Shown: positions 24,677 to 36,703, counted from the first letter of the stretch. The stretch: DNA of 64,000 nt from Anarhynchus alexandrinus (GCA_008711295.1 VUYV01000146.1:670418-734417), one strand, 5' to 3'. Program-made: numbers and translations. Notes: generated from the letters alone by a model not told the origin.

Positions 24677-25547
24677 TGTTGAAGGAGAAGCCACTGCTAG
24701 AGCATTCACACACCATTCAAGGAGCTGCACACAAACCACCCGAGTATTTAACTGCTAGGACCAGAGTCCCTTCACAGTGGATGGGCCCCTGGAGCTGATG
24801 GGTGCCCCTTTCAACTCCTTACACACAAGCACACACTTATTCTCGGGCGTGCTTCCTCCTTCTTCAGGCTTGACCCTAGGTTTCCTGCTGCAGAGTCTCT
24901 GGTGTTGGATTTTATAAAAATAAACAACTTAATTGAAAGGTACAGCAGCAGGGTCAACCTTGGCTGGGTACCTCCAGAGAGGGACCTCGACCGAAAAAAA
25001 CCCTGGGCAATTATACCCTTGCAATCTATACGCGTTCCCCTCATGTGCTCTTCATGTGCTTTTCAAGTGTCTTTTAGTCCAATGGTGATTTTTGATCTGG
25101 GATCTTCTAACACGTTATTGGATTCTTTTTCTGTGTCCAGACAGGCAGGCAGGCTGTTGACTGCTCTTGTCTTGCTGATTTGCAGTCTCTGCTGATGTTT
25201 GCAGCCTCCTTATCTTCTGGTTTACACTTCTTGTGAACCTGTGCTCGCTGGCAGAACATGGGGAACTAAAAAGTCCCAGACTTAGGGAAAGCACTACTTG
25301 GCAACAACCAAAACATCAGTGTGTTACCAATATTTTTGCCATACTAAAAGACTAACACAGCACTGTACCAGCTGTTAGGAAAATTACTAAGAAAATTAAC
25401 TCTGTTGAGGACTAAGGCTTCAGCAAATCCAGTACTCATGTTAAGTTAAGCTAGGCAAACAGCATAAATCACACCGTATTTTAACCCTAAGTAATTTATT
25501 CTGATTAAAACTTACTTATTTAAGCTAAACAGCTAATATCTTTCAAT
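24677..25547 (-). mobile_element. Solo ERV LTR (ERVL-like, copy B) inside a CR1
   Basis: This 871-bp insertion breaks a CR1 exactly and is flanked by AGGGT duplications. Its ends are imperfect inverted repeats, TGTTGAAGG on the left and the complement ATTGAAAG on the right. Orientation is minus, from similarity of 24703-24830 to the 3' part of LTR copy A (inverted). Read on the minus strand, the upstream half contains segments typical of avian LTR U3 (ACACACTGATGTTTTGGTTG, GACTTTTTAGTTCCCCATG). Farther on it has TATA-like sequence near 25010-25035 and a TTTATTTTTATAAAAT tract near 24910-24930. No internal genes and no partner LTR are present, so it is a solo LTR left by recombination. The 5-bp duplication suits ERVL-type elements, but the class is inference. 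Confidence 0.8.
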
Positions 25548-25779
25548 AGGGTAGCTTTCGATGAGATACTAGGACGAAATTCTTTACTTGGAAGGTGGTT
25601 TGATGCTGGACCAGGATGCCAGGGAAGTCGTGGATGCCCCATCTCTGTAGGTGTTCAAGCCAGGATGGATGGGGCTTTGAGTAACCTGATCTAGTGGAAG
25701 ATGTACCTGGCTGTGGCAGGGAGGTTGGAACTAGATGATCTTCAAGGTCCCTTCCAACTCTAACCATTCTATGATTCTA
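25548..25779 (+). mobile_element. CR1 retrotransposon, right part of the interrupted copy
   Basis: This is the continuation of the CR1 cut at 24676. It begins with the second AGGGT, goes through the end of the ORF2 coding region (a KKFF-type block as GACGAAATTCTTTACTT, then PREVVDAPSL-like codons near 25620-25650) and the 3' UTR, and ends in CATTCTATGATTCTA. Confidence 0.9.
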
Positions 25780-28700
25780 GGAAGAATTCTTGCTTTTCCA
25801 GAGGTAATTCAGAGATTTCTGTGTTTGTTTTTTTTCTTAGAAAGTTGGTAAAATATAAAAACTTACTAATTTACCAATAGGTCTGATTCAGACCAGTGGT
25901 GTTTGGCTGTTATTCTGCAAATGTTTATGCAGCAGAAAACTTTGAACATTAATACATATGCTAACTTCAGTGGGTTTCCTTTTTTGCTTATAAGTTAAGT
26001 ATAAACTTTAAGTTCCCAGACAAATCATTGTCTGTGTTCTAAAATAATCTTGTAAATGTTGGGTGTGGGGGGTGGGGTGTTGTTTATTTTTATTAGTTTG
26101 TTGGGGTTTTTTTAGTTTTGTTTCATTTTTAATTTTGGGCATTGGGAATAAAAATAGAATATTGATTCTCACACATTTTTAATGAAGATCCAGATTCTCA
26201 TATTTACTGCGTGAAACACCATTCTGCACAGGCTTGGTACATGCTATAAAGTATCCGGTTTAACAAGTCTCAGAAAATCGTCTCTCTTTTCCTGTACTTT
26301 TCAAGTTTAGCTCTGATTAAACAACACTCAACAGGATTTAAGTGCTTAGAAATACTCTGCTAGCTCTGTGTCCACTAGATGTCAGTATGGATTATTAATT
26401 CACTTCCACTGTTACTCTGTGCTGTATACCACTGCTGAAAATAATGGTGACAAATCTGGGCAACCCCTTCTGCAGACATTTCCTTCGAAGCTGAAAGGGG
26501 TATTCATCATGTAAAAATCCCATTATTGACCTGGATCTGATCTTTGCCATTTAAAGGGACGTTTGGATCAGGCTGTTGTTTCTAATCCTTTCTTGGAGGA
26601 GAAGTACTAAGCTTTGGATGTGTCTGTTGAGCAGCAGAGAGTAGTGAAGCTGGTCTGACAGCTGACACTAACAGGGCTGGTGGGTTCGAGCAGTACAAGA
26701 CATTGCTGAGTGTAAGGTATCCAATTTGGAGCAGAAACAAGATGCTAATGGCATGGGGCTGTAAAAGTCAACTAAAATTGCTCAGAGAAAAGGCTTGTTA
26801 ATGTAGCATAATGAATTTTTTTTTAATCTGAATTAATATTTCTGCATTGCCTTGCATTGCATCTTGTGGGTGGTAACATGTAATCAGGTTTAATTGGTTA
26901 ACTCAGTCTAACTAATGTTGTTTGGCAACAGGTGCTGCATATTCACCTCCTTCTGTTTAAAGCCTATTAAGCATGGTGATTTTAGTTCAGGTTGTTTACT
27001 GTGTCTTGCTATATATGCATCCCTGTAGTGGGGGAAAAAGCCAGCAGAATTTGGTAAGCTTTCAATGTCCAAATAGCTGTTGCTTAAATCCCACTGAATT
27101 TCATCTGAGTTGCCAGCTTTTGCTGAGGAGAATTCAATTGACCTTAATACTATGGATATGTAGCACATAAGAGGCATTTAATCAAGTCTCACACAGCACT
27201 GCTTTGAAAGCCTGCTTGAAAACTCTGAAGAGATGCTGATAAACATTTTATTACAATGCATTTTTAATCAAAATAGTTTACTTCATGCAGCTAGATATAG
27301 GAGCCATTTACATTTTTTTTTACTTTAGATAAATGAACTAAGGTGAACTGCTTAGTAGGCTACTTTATAAATAATATTCTTTAAGTGATAGTTGAAGGGA
27401 AACAATGGCTTTGAACCAAAATTATGATCGATCTACAGACAACATTTTCTAGCGACATGCACAAAAAGCATGTGAGTGATATGCCTTGTATAGCAGAATG
27501 TGGTTTTATTTCAGATATGTCTCTCAGGGTAAGGCAAACAGCAGGGAATCTACATTTATCAAAGCCAAAGCTGCTTTTTCTATGCAATTAAGAAGTTGTT
27601 TAAAAATGTATCCTTTGCCTATTGTAAGGAGGATCACAATTTTTTCCATAAACATGGAAGTGAAGTAATGCAATAAAAATATTAAAGAATAATTAAGGTT
27701 GCAAATATAAATATATATTTTAAGTGTGTTTTATAAACCACATTTTTCTTGTACTATTGTAGTACATCCAGACGAACTGATATGTTCGTTAGTCTGATTT
27801 TTAGGTCACACCTTTCTATGTAGTTGCAATTCTGGTCATCCTTAAACGTAGCTTACTATATTAGTGGATAAGCTGGGAACTAGAGGTGTGAGACTCTGAA
27901 GAAACACTGTGTGTTTCCCATGTTTATTACTCTGTGAAAAGCTGCACTGTTGCTCAAAATAAGATGATGAGATACTAGATCTCAGATATTTATGTGGGAA
28001 ATATTTTTGTAAAAGTTAAGACGGTGTACAACTGTTCACAACTAATAATTTGACTCTTTGAAGTTTTATGATTCTCCAACTATTTATTATGTGCCTGGCA
28101 AGTTTTCTGTATTTGTGTTACAGAAGCCTTCTCTCATATTCCCTTTGTCAAGGACCTTAGAAGTAGATATGACAGAAAGTTCCCAATTTGGATACATATT
28201 TGGGTGTTCTTGTGGGTGCCACTGACTCAAATGAAAGAAGAATGTTCTGGGATTTCAGTCCATGAAAACATCTTTTGTTTCATGCAAACATTATAGAAGA
28301 AAATATCAAGTGTAGAATATAATTCTTGTCAGTACCATGTGTTCCGCTTATTCAGCTGAATAATTATTCTGTCTTTGCTATCGATTCAGTCTTTGGTACC
28401 GAACTTTTTTTTTTTTTTTTCCTGTTTTGAAACAAGATCTCAATTCCTGAAAAATGTGATTCTGTGATGGTTGATGGCCTTTTGTCGCATAGATAAGTTC
28501 ACTGTCTTCGACAGGTATATGTGTATATACTGCCTTTGGCTCTTCTTTATCTCTGGGTTTTTTTGGTGTAAGTTCGCAAGTAGGATTCTCCCATCAGTAA
28601 AACCATTGTAATTTTCAGATGTAAAGGACAATGACAGTTCAGAGAAATAGTCTTCAGCTTCTACAACAAATAGGAATATTCTTTTAAGATGCTGCTATCA

Positions 28701-29289
28701 ACAGTAGCCAACTGTTGTTGATAGCCACACAAGCCAACACGAGCCAGCCTTGTGTTGATAGATGTCAGCAGGAGCTAAAGGACAGATATATACCCCATAC
28801 GTTTACCCTCCTCAGAATATACTGGCGTTACTTCAGCCAGGTTTTGCTTTATTCCTGATTGAAGGAATTGTTGAAGGAAGCTAATGTCTTGTTGGCTGCT
28901 TCCTTGGGTCTGAGCTCACAGACCAGTAGCTGAAGAAGCTTTGATGACCTGCATAAAGGCAAAATGACCCCTTCTAATAGGTATGGAATCAACAATAAAG
29001 ATGTTATTCTGACTGATGAACCTCTCAATAGATGTGACCATATTTTGAGATGGTCAAATGACAATGCTTGAACAATACTGAAGCTTCCTACATTTTCCAT
29101 CTGGTTTCTTAAGGAAAAGTTAAGTCTTTTGTCACCCTCTTAATTCCTCCCTAAAAATATGAACCCTTTGGACAGTTTAAACAAAATTTGAAGGATGTGA
29201 AAAGCACCTCCAAGATAATTGAATTCCTTCAAGCTCCACAGAAGTTGTGAAGAGAAAGAGTTAAATCACTTCCCCTCATGAAGAAAAAG
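25780..29289. other. Unique AT-rich noncoding stretch
   Basis: No gene or clear dispersed repeat. It includes a G-rich patch at 26059-26083 and an imperfect hairpin near 28697-28724 (TATCAACAGT against ACTGTTGTTGATA). Open frames are short and show no domain. Confidence 0.5.
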
Positions 29290-31085
29290 GCAAGTGGTGT
29301 GTCATCTCATGGAAGGGCAAAACAGAGGGCGTGGGCAGCTGAGGATGTTTCTGAAGTGGATTGCTGATAACTTCCTGACACAGGTGACCAAGGAGCTGAT
29401 GACAGGGGATGCTGTGATGGACATTATGCTTACAAAAAAAAGAACTGGCCAGGGACGTGAAGGCTGAGGGCACCCTTGGCTGCAAAGACCATGAGTTTAG
29501 GAGTGGAGTTCAGGATCCAGAGATGAGGGATCAAGGCAAAAAGCAAGATCACAAGCTTTGGCTTCAGGAGAGAAGACTTTGGTCTGTGCATGGACCTACT
29601 TAGAAGAATGCCATGGAAGACAGCCCTGAGAGAAAAAGAAGTCCAGGAGAGCTGGTAGGTTTTTAAGAATTGCCTCTGCCAATCTAAAATTTTCCAGCCC
29701 CATGTGCAGGAGGACAGCAGGAGGCCTGCATAGATGAACAAGTAGCACCTAACTAAACTCGGACTAAAGAATAAACACACAGGAGGTCAAAGCTGTTTCA
29801 GGTAACTGCTGAGAGAAATACAGAAACATGGTTCAAGTGTGCAGAGATGGGGTTAAGAAAGCCAAAGCCCATCTGAAATTGAGTCTGGAGGGGAACAGGA
29901 AGTACCATAAGATGGGCTTCTACAAGTACACTGGCATCAAAAGGAAGACTAGGGAAAACATGGCTCCTTTGCTGAACTCAGTGGGAAACCTAGTAACAAA
30001 GTATGTGGAAAAGGCTGAGCTACCCAATGCCATCTTTGCCTCAGTCTCTACCAGTAAGATTTGCCTTCAGGAATACCAGGCCCCTGCAACAGTGGAAAAG
30101 ACCAAAGCAAGGAAAACTTAGCCTGGGCAGAAGAGAATTAGGTTAAGGAACATTTAAACTGGGTGTTTGGGACCTGATAGGATGTACCCACAAGTATGGA
30201 GGGAGCTGTCCAATGTCATTTCCAATTACTTTTGAAATGTCATGGGGATCAGGACTTGAAAAAAGTGAATGTCACTCCTGTCTTCAAGAATAGCTAGGAG
30301 GATCTGAGGGACTACAGGCTGGTCACCTTCACCTTGATTTTGGGGAAATCGATGGAGCAAATAATCCTAAAAACCATTTACAAATTTATAAAGGACAAGA
30401 AGGTGAACGGGCATAGTCAATATGGATTTAGTGAAGAGGCAATCATGCTTAGCCAGCTTGATTGCCTTCTATGAGGAAATGACTAGCTAGGTGGATAAGG
30501 GAGAGGACTGGATATTGTTTACCCTGACTTTAGCATGGCTTTTGACACTGTATCCCATAACATACTTATAGACAAAGTATGAAGCACAGACTAGATAAGT
30601 GAACAGAGAGGTGGACAGAACACTACGCTCAAAGGGTTGTGACAGGCCATCCAGAGCCCAGTCAATAGTAGTGTCCCCCAGGGTTGATTATGGGGCCAAT
30701 ACTGTTTTAACATTTTCATTAATGACCTGGTTGAGGGGACAGACAGCACCTTGAACAATTTTTTAGGTGATGTCAAACCAGGGGGGATGCACCGGATATC
30801 ACTATGATATAACAGTTGGTTATATCTGGCCATCCAGAGGAACCTCAACAAGCTGAAGTAATGCTCGAACAGGAATCTCATGAGGTTCAAGAAAGGGAAA
30901 TGTAAAGTCCTGCATCAGGGGAAGAATAATCCCAGGCACTGGTGCCCTCTGAGGGCTGACCAGTTTGAAGGCAGCCTTACAGAGAAGGCCCTGGGTGTCT
31001 CAGTGAACATCAAGTTTAACACCAGCCAGAAATGCGCCCTTGCAGTAAGGAAGGCCAATAGCCTCCTAAGCTGCTGTAATATTCT
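29290..31085 (+). mobile_element. Very decayed CR1 (endonuclease end to C-terminal region)
   Basis: An old + strand CR1 is recognised at DNA level from a chain of family blocks in order: NFLTQVTKEL-type with a KDHE remnant of SDHE near 29490, a DFRREDF-type block near 29560-29580, the long basic linker with FYKYTGIKRKTRENMAPL near 29915-29975, a TPVFKNSxED-type RT start near 30270, SQYGFSEE near 30417, DPDFSMAFDTVSHN near 30520-30560, and the C-terminal block. It ends abruptly at about 31085 without a 3' UTR or octamer tail, so the 3' end is lost. It resembles the ancient element at 12.05-15.72 kb more than the younger copies. Confidence 0.82.
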
Positions 31086-31089
31086 CTGA
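29828..31089 (+). pseudogene. CR1 ORF2 remnant: linker, RT and C-terminal fragment
   Basis: The longest surviving pieces are 29828-30121, the basic region between endonuclease and RT, and 30880-31089, which carries MRFKKGKCKVLHQGKNNP, EKALGVSVN and ALAVRKANSLL of the C-terminal domain. Between them the RT blocks are visible only by switching frames, with many stops. The VPQGxVMGP block near 30675-30695 survives partly. The FADD region near 30750-30770 reads FLGDVK-like and has lost the catalytic pair. No protein can be made from it. Confidence 0.78.
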
Positions 31090-34000
31090 ACATAGAAAGA
31101 CTGCTGTATCCATGCACTGTTGTTATTTCAGAGTTGCCTTTCTGCAGGTCCATTTTTGAATTAGTGCAATGAGGCATAATATAATTGAGGCAGAACTCAC
31201 GCTGATGCTGCTGCTAACTCCCTCACACTTGCTCTGCTAATTGCCACACAAAGCACAGACTAGTGCCACCATTTCCCTATATGGTCTTACTTTACTACTT
31301 GCTTTACAGACATATGCAAGGTGGTGGACCTCATTTACTGTCTCAGCAATCTCTAGTTGCCAAAAATTTTCTGTAGACAGAGTACCACAAAACAGCTAAA
31401 GAAGAGGGTGAAATTCCACTCACTTTCAGCCAAACAGAAGGCACCTTTAGTAACTTCAGTGCTCTCAAATGTCTCCCTTAGGTAGAAACTCTTCCACAGT
31501 GATAAAGAATAGCCTTTGAGCGGAGTATCTGCAAACATTTATCCAATTTAGGGGTTTATTTCTCCAGAAGTTCAAACTCTTCATGCTCAGTAGTTTGGTC
31601 TTTATAAAGATGGCCATGTGACCTCTGAATTCAGAGTCCATGCCTTTTGCTGAAATAGTAATGGCATCAACCCTTATAAATGCACACCTGGTCTAAAAAT
31701 AAAATCAGAATTTTGTCAATGTTGTCTAAACAAATTCCATAATATTATTTCAAGGTGTTGTCTAGGAAAAGAATTCATCACACTAAACTTACCCATGATT
31801 TTGTTCCACTGAAATTTTAATATAATCCCCTATATTTGTACATATTTCTTGGGGTCTTATTCAGTTAGAGAGTTGATGCTATGATGGAAATATGGTCTTC
31901 TCTGAGATGAAAGGGGAGGGTGTTCTTGTCATTACAGTGCTGCCCAGAGATAAAAGAAATTTAGGGTTAATTCCACTCTTTTTCTTAAGATTCCAAAACA
32001 ACTGGCAAATTGTTTGGGATTAAAATTACCACCGTGTCATAGCTGAAGTTTTACCAAATGATTCTAACTCACTTCCCCTGCTAATTTCTGTGATCTTTGT
32101 TCTCAGTCTGGGGTAGAAATTCCTCTGTACTGTTCTCTGTCTTCCTGAATATTTAGATTATAAGATATTTGACTCTAAATGCATGTTTTTATCACATTTA
32201 CATTCAAGAGCACCACTTCCTGGATAGGGAATTTTAATAGCAATAACTAAATGTAAAAAATCATGCTAACAACTTGAAGAGGGTAAATTGGAATGACACA
32301 TTCAGTAATACTGCCAAACTATATACCTTTCATCTAATCTAATTATAACGATGCTGTGCCTACACAAACAGTTAATGCATTAGTAAGGATTGACTTAATT
32401 TATTGAAAGGTGCTACAAAAGACTTCCGAAGCACTATTACCTTGCTCTGAATGTTAGAATAACAACAAAAAAAAAGACCTTGTTCAATCCATGTAGCTTT
32501 GGGACCCACTTAATAGATGCCAATAAACCTGTTGGGAAGGTTTATATAAATCAGTGCAAAACAAAACAAAATCCATAAGACAACCCTCAAGCAATTGGTT
32601 AATACTTGTTATTCCCTATTGTCTGGGCCAGGAGTTTAATCAGGCTTCTCAAGCACTACACTGCACACTGCAGTGTGTGTCTCTGAAAATCAGAGTGTCA
32701 TTGACATTGTGTTATTGGAACAATAATATACCTATTGATGCTGTAAATGACTATTTAATATCCAAAAATTGGTCTGGTTTCTGAAAGATCAATGTGAAGT
32801 AGTTTATCTTTTGTCACAGGGGAATTTATGATTATGCTGTAATCTTATTATAGCTCTCAAGAAAATCAAATAAAGTCTTATTATAGCAAAACAGTTACAC
32901 AGAGATAGTGTAGTTTAAGGTTTTGTTGGCATGTCCATTATAAATCTTTTATTCCAAGGAGGTATAACTCAGTTATGTGCATTGGCTCTGAGATAAAGCT
33001 TGGCAAAGTGATCTTATCACTGTGGGAGATTATTTCCACATAACGTTGCAATGAAATAATTTTTTAGTGTGTGAATGGTAAGATTCAGCAGAATATAACT
33101 TTACCAGTGTAAACACCTATACTTAGGTTTCTCTTCATTAAAAATAGGGAAGTAAAAGATCTATTTCTTTTTCCACGATTGCTGAGGAGAAGGTATGTTT
33201 AGGATAGCTAAACTTAGAACATCTTAGAGCACCTAAAAAAGGAGGGCTGATCATGGTCCCATTGAAGCCTGTTAAATGTTTTCCATTGACTTCAGAAGGG
33301 TAGAGATTTTAAGCTGAATCATTATATGTTCACTCAGAAACAGAGTTTCTTTTCTGTGTCAATTGTGTCAAGTGTCAATTGAATGTAATTTGGTTGGAGA
33401 GGTGGATTGCCTAGTAAGATACAAGCAGAACTTTGTCCAATCCCACTGAATTCCCTAGCAAACATTCTGTTGACTTCAATGTCCAGAAAAAATGGTGTTT
33501 AAGTATTAAAGGGAAGACATGCACAGAGAGTTAAAAAACAAACAAACAAACAAACAGGATTTTTCAGTGTTTTGGGATTATCTAATAGGTTTGATTGTCA
33601 CTGCTGATCCAAATCAGACTGTATTATAAAGAACCAGGAAGGTATCAAGCTGTTGCTTGTCCTAAACTCAATATCTCTTTGGGTAAAAAACCACTGCTGA
33701 GCACCTGTAGATTTGAAAAAATGGTAAAAAAAAATGCTGAGATAACTTAAAACCAAGTCTCATACACTTTACACTTTGCAAAAACTTTTGGCAACAATTA
33801 GACAAAAAGTTTGTTGTTAAAAGACTATATTGAAAAATCAAGTTTAGAGGTATAGAATGGACATGGTAAAATGCCTTCCTGAAAAGAATGTTAATTACTG
33901 TTTATTTGATATCCTAGATGGCTTTTAGATCAATAAAATTCAAGGTCAGTGTTTGTTTTACAGTAACAGTTGAGTAACAAGGAAGCCCAAGAAATATAAT

Positions 34001-34376
34001 AATGACAAATAGTTTAAACATCTACTATTTACCTCACTAAGACAACAAAAAATATGCATTATTCTATTAATGGATGCATCTTTGGTTCACAACACTCTTG
34101 GACAGTTCATGCATACTTTTAACTCCTGCTGACTAGTAACATAAAGGAAAACTTAGAATATATTTCAGGAGATTTGATAGCAAAGTGCCAAAATCTCATG
34201 AACTCTAAGGTCTTTTGAACATCTTGACTCATTTGAGAGGAGAAAACTGTAGTGCAGGTGCTCTCCTAAACCCTCCAAACTTTTGAGTAGGCACTTCTGA
34301 TCTGTAACTCTTGGCTATAGATTTTTGAGGAAAAAAAGTTATTGCCATTTCTAATTTAGAATTGTCTCAATGTCAA
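31086..34376. other. Unique AT-rich noncoding stretch
   Basis: No gene or clear dispersed repeat is seen. It contains a short (AAAC)n run at about 33536-33556 and several poly-A tracts. Confidence 0.5.
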
Positions 34377-34542
34377 TCATAGAAATATAAGTCTAGAAGG
34401 AATGAAGTGAGACCATGCACTCTGTTCCCTACCTCATTTTTGTAGTATCAGTGGTATCATACTTGACAGGGGATGTCTAACCTATCCTTAAGGATCTCTG
34501 ATGCTTAAAGACCCTGAAACTCCCCAAGAATTCCATGCTTTG
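34377..34542 (-). mobile_element. Ancient CR1/L3-like element, 3' end
   Basis: ATCATAGAAATATAAG then TCTAGAAGGAATGAAGTGAG matches the complement of a CR1/L3-class 3' end, and ACTTGACAGGGGATGTCTAACC and CTTAAGGATCTCTGATG match the next UTR/C-terminal blocks. Divergence is high. The element is on - and continues after the hexamer array. Ancient copies of this kind are shared widely among amniotes; assignment to CR1 versus L3 is not possible by eye. Confidence 0.65.
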
Positions 34543-34776
34543 CTATCCCTATCCCTATCCCTATCCCTATCCCTATCCCTATCCCTATCCCTATCCCTAT
34601 CCCTATCCCTATCCCTATCCCTATCCCTATCCCTATCCCTGTCCCTGTCCCTGTCCCTGTCCCTATCCCTATCCCCATCCCCATCCCCATCCCCATCCCC
34701 ATCCTTATCCTTATCCTTATCCTTATCCTTATCCTTATCCTTATCCTTATCCTTATCCTTATCCTTATCCTTATCC
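34543..34776. repeat. Hexanucleotide array, 39 units of CTATCC and variants
   Basis: The tract is in perfect 6-base register over 234 bases. By order: 16 CTATCC, 4 CTGTCC, 2 CTATCC, 5 CCATCC and 12 TTATCC. On the minus strand the first 27 units form GGG tracts separated by 3 bases, a strong G-quadruplex pattern; the TTATCC block has only GG. It differs from the vertebrate telomere unit (CCCTAA on this strand). It lies inside the ancient CR1/L3-like element, whose sequence flanks it on both sides. All six frames are open across it because no unit contains a stop, so long frames here are not genes. Confidence 0.97.
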
Positions 34777-35870
34777 TTAATTTTCCTGACAGCAAATCTG
34801 AATATTTCCTTGTTCATTTGACACTCCCCAACAGCATGAAGAACAGACAATGCCACTCCTCTTTGAAAGAGTCGTATAGAAACACATCGAAAACTGTTGT
34901 TCTACCTTCATGACCTCTCCAATGTTTTCCCATCTCCACTCTGAATTTTGAACAAATGGGAACTTTGTGTAATTCAGTCGTCGTCCTCATTCATCATTTT
35001 CCAGCTCACACTCTGCCAGGCCGAAAGTTGGCATGATATTCCAGCAGAGGCCTTGCCAAGGCTCTGGTGACTTAAAGGTTTGTGCAGGCCCTATGAGTAT
35101 GAATATATATATATTTGCCTTTCAATCTGTTTGCATATTTTGCAACATATTATTGTTCAGTTCTTGCTCGATTTCCAATTCAAAATAACATCATCCTTTT
35201 CTCTGAAAAACTGTCACCTGGCAGTTGTTTACCTGACTATTTTCTCTTTAGTACGATAGGCTTTTTATTTTTAATGATATACAGACATTTTCTTTTTTCC
35301 ACAGACAATTTTTTTTCCAGTTTATGAACATCATTTTCTAAGTCTGTCCTTCAGGCTCCTGATAGTCATTCTCAGCTTAGCATCTTTAGTTTTAATAAGG
35401 ATAGTTTCTTTTTCATCATCCAAGTTAGCAACAAAAATACTGAGGAGAGCCAGGTTTAGGAATCTCTCGTGTAATGATGACCAGTAATCATTATAAGCAA
35501 GCCTTTTTTTTCAACCAGTTTTGTACTCTTTCTTAATGTCTGTAATACTCCATTATTTTGTTCATATAAAGTCATATGAAACAGTCAAGAGCCTTAACAA
35601 AATGCAAGATATTTGGCTTAAATTGCTTTTCCTGTTACAGGAGGAATGGGGATATTCTACTTGACAAACTCATACAAACTTGTTGCTTATCATCTTATTA
35701 TCCAGCAGATGGATGCAGACTTTTTATTTGTTCTAGCGGTTTTCTGGAAGTGAATTTTTCAATTTTGACAGGTCTGTAATTCTAGTGTAAAAACTCCATC
35801 TTTTTTGATCTTCTGATCTTCACATAGATCCTCAAGGAAACCTAGTAGCAATATCCTTTTTAGATAGTTC
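34777..35870 (-). mobile_element. Ancient CR1/L3-like element, body
   Basis: Going rightward (5' on the element), family blocks appear in the expected inverted order: CCTGACAG plus TTTCC near 34785-34810, the GAACAGACAATGCCACTCCTC region near 34840-34860, GATATTCCAGCAGAGGCCTTGCC near 35034-35056, CATCATCCAAGTTAGCAAC through GAGCCAGG near 35416-35455, GTCAAGAGCCTTAACAAAATGC near 35583-35604, and GACAGGTCTGTAATTC near 35767-35782. These correspond to the C-terminal domain and RT of CR1/L3 elements. No frame stays open. Parts such as 35080-35340 are too diverged to align. Confidence 0.68.
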
Positions 35871-36703
35871 TACTTCAACAAAAGAGTAAAAAGTGAAATA
35901 GGGAGAACAGGGAAAGTAAGAGCATTATGATGTTTATATTTTTAGTCCTTTTTAAATGTCTCAATGAAGAAGTGCATGAAAGCAGGTTTGTGTTTTGTTT
36001 GGGGAGATTTAAAACTATTGCTGTTCATCCTTGCTATCTTGGTACATCATTGCAATTTGATCAAGGCTTATAGCCCCTCATAGACTTGAACACCAAGGAA
36101 ATACGGAAGAAAAATTCCTCTCCCCACAGAACTTACAATTTTAGAAGCTGATCTATTCCTGCTTAGGCTGATGGATAAATCAGTCCATGAAACCTCTAGA
36201 TGAATTTTGGCTTTGATAATCTGTGGCTGTATCAACAGTAGCAAGTATTATGGTAAAATCAGAATGAATTTGTGGAGTAGTTAGTGCCGTAGATCTGACA
36301 TCCACACTATGTGTATTTCAAAGATTATACTCCACCTTAACTCAAGTATGGCCTTACTGACTAAGCATGCCCTGGCATTGACATGATAAGATATGCTTTG
36401 TTTTAGTTTCATCTGAAACGAATCTAGTTCACATGTTGTGGGGCTACACTGTGATACAAACCAAAGCACAGTAAGTAAGAGTGAATTACATTTCCTTCTG
36501 TAGTGCAGTCCTTATTCACAGTAAAGCACTATGTATTTTCTAGGGATACTTCCATAATTTTGGATAACAAGTTGGGTGGTATCCCTAATGTTAAAATACA
36601 TCATCTAACTTTAAGGAGTTAATAGTCAATTCAACAGTCACTTATGCATCTAGCCACCATTAGTCTTGAGTTTCAAATATGCCATGGAGGTCACTTTTGT
36701 AGA
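35871..36703. other. Unique noncoding stretch
   Basis: No gene or repeat recognised between the ancient CR1/L3-like element and the solo LTR. Confidence 0.5.

Noticed and set aside
29828..30121. 97-codon lysine-rich frame as a possible host gene
   Set aside because: It is the linker region of CR1 ORF2, shown by the KRKTRENMAPL block and its place between endonuclease and RT remnants.
34543..34776. Interstitial telomere repeat
   Set aside because: No unit is the vertebrate CCCTAA/TTAGGG; the units are CTATCC, CTGTCC, CCATCC and TTATCC, and the flanks suggest local expansion within a LINE.
34543..34776. CRISPR-like array
   Set aside because: Units are contiguous 6-mers with no spacers, and the window is vertebrate.
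34488..34856. Long open frames on both strands with Asp-Arg, Asp-Lys, Ser-Leu, Pro-Tyr or Ile-Gly repeats
   Set aside because: They are translations of the hexamer array, which has no stop in any frame. The flanks are ancient LINE sequence without coding signal.
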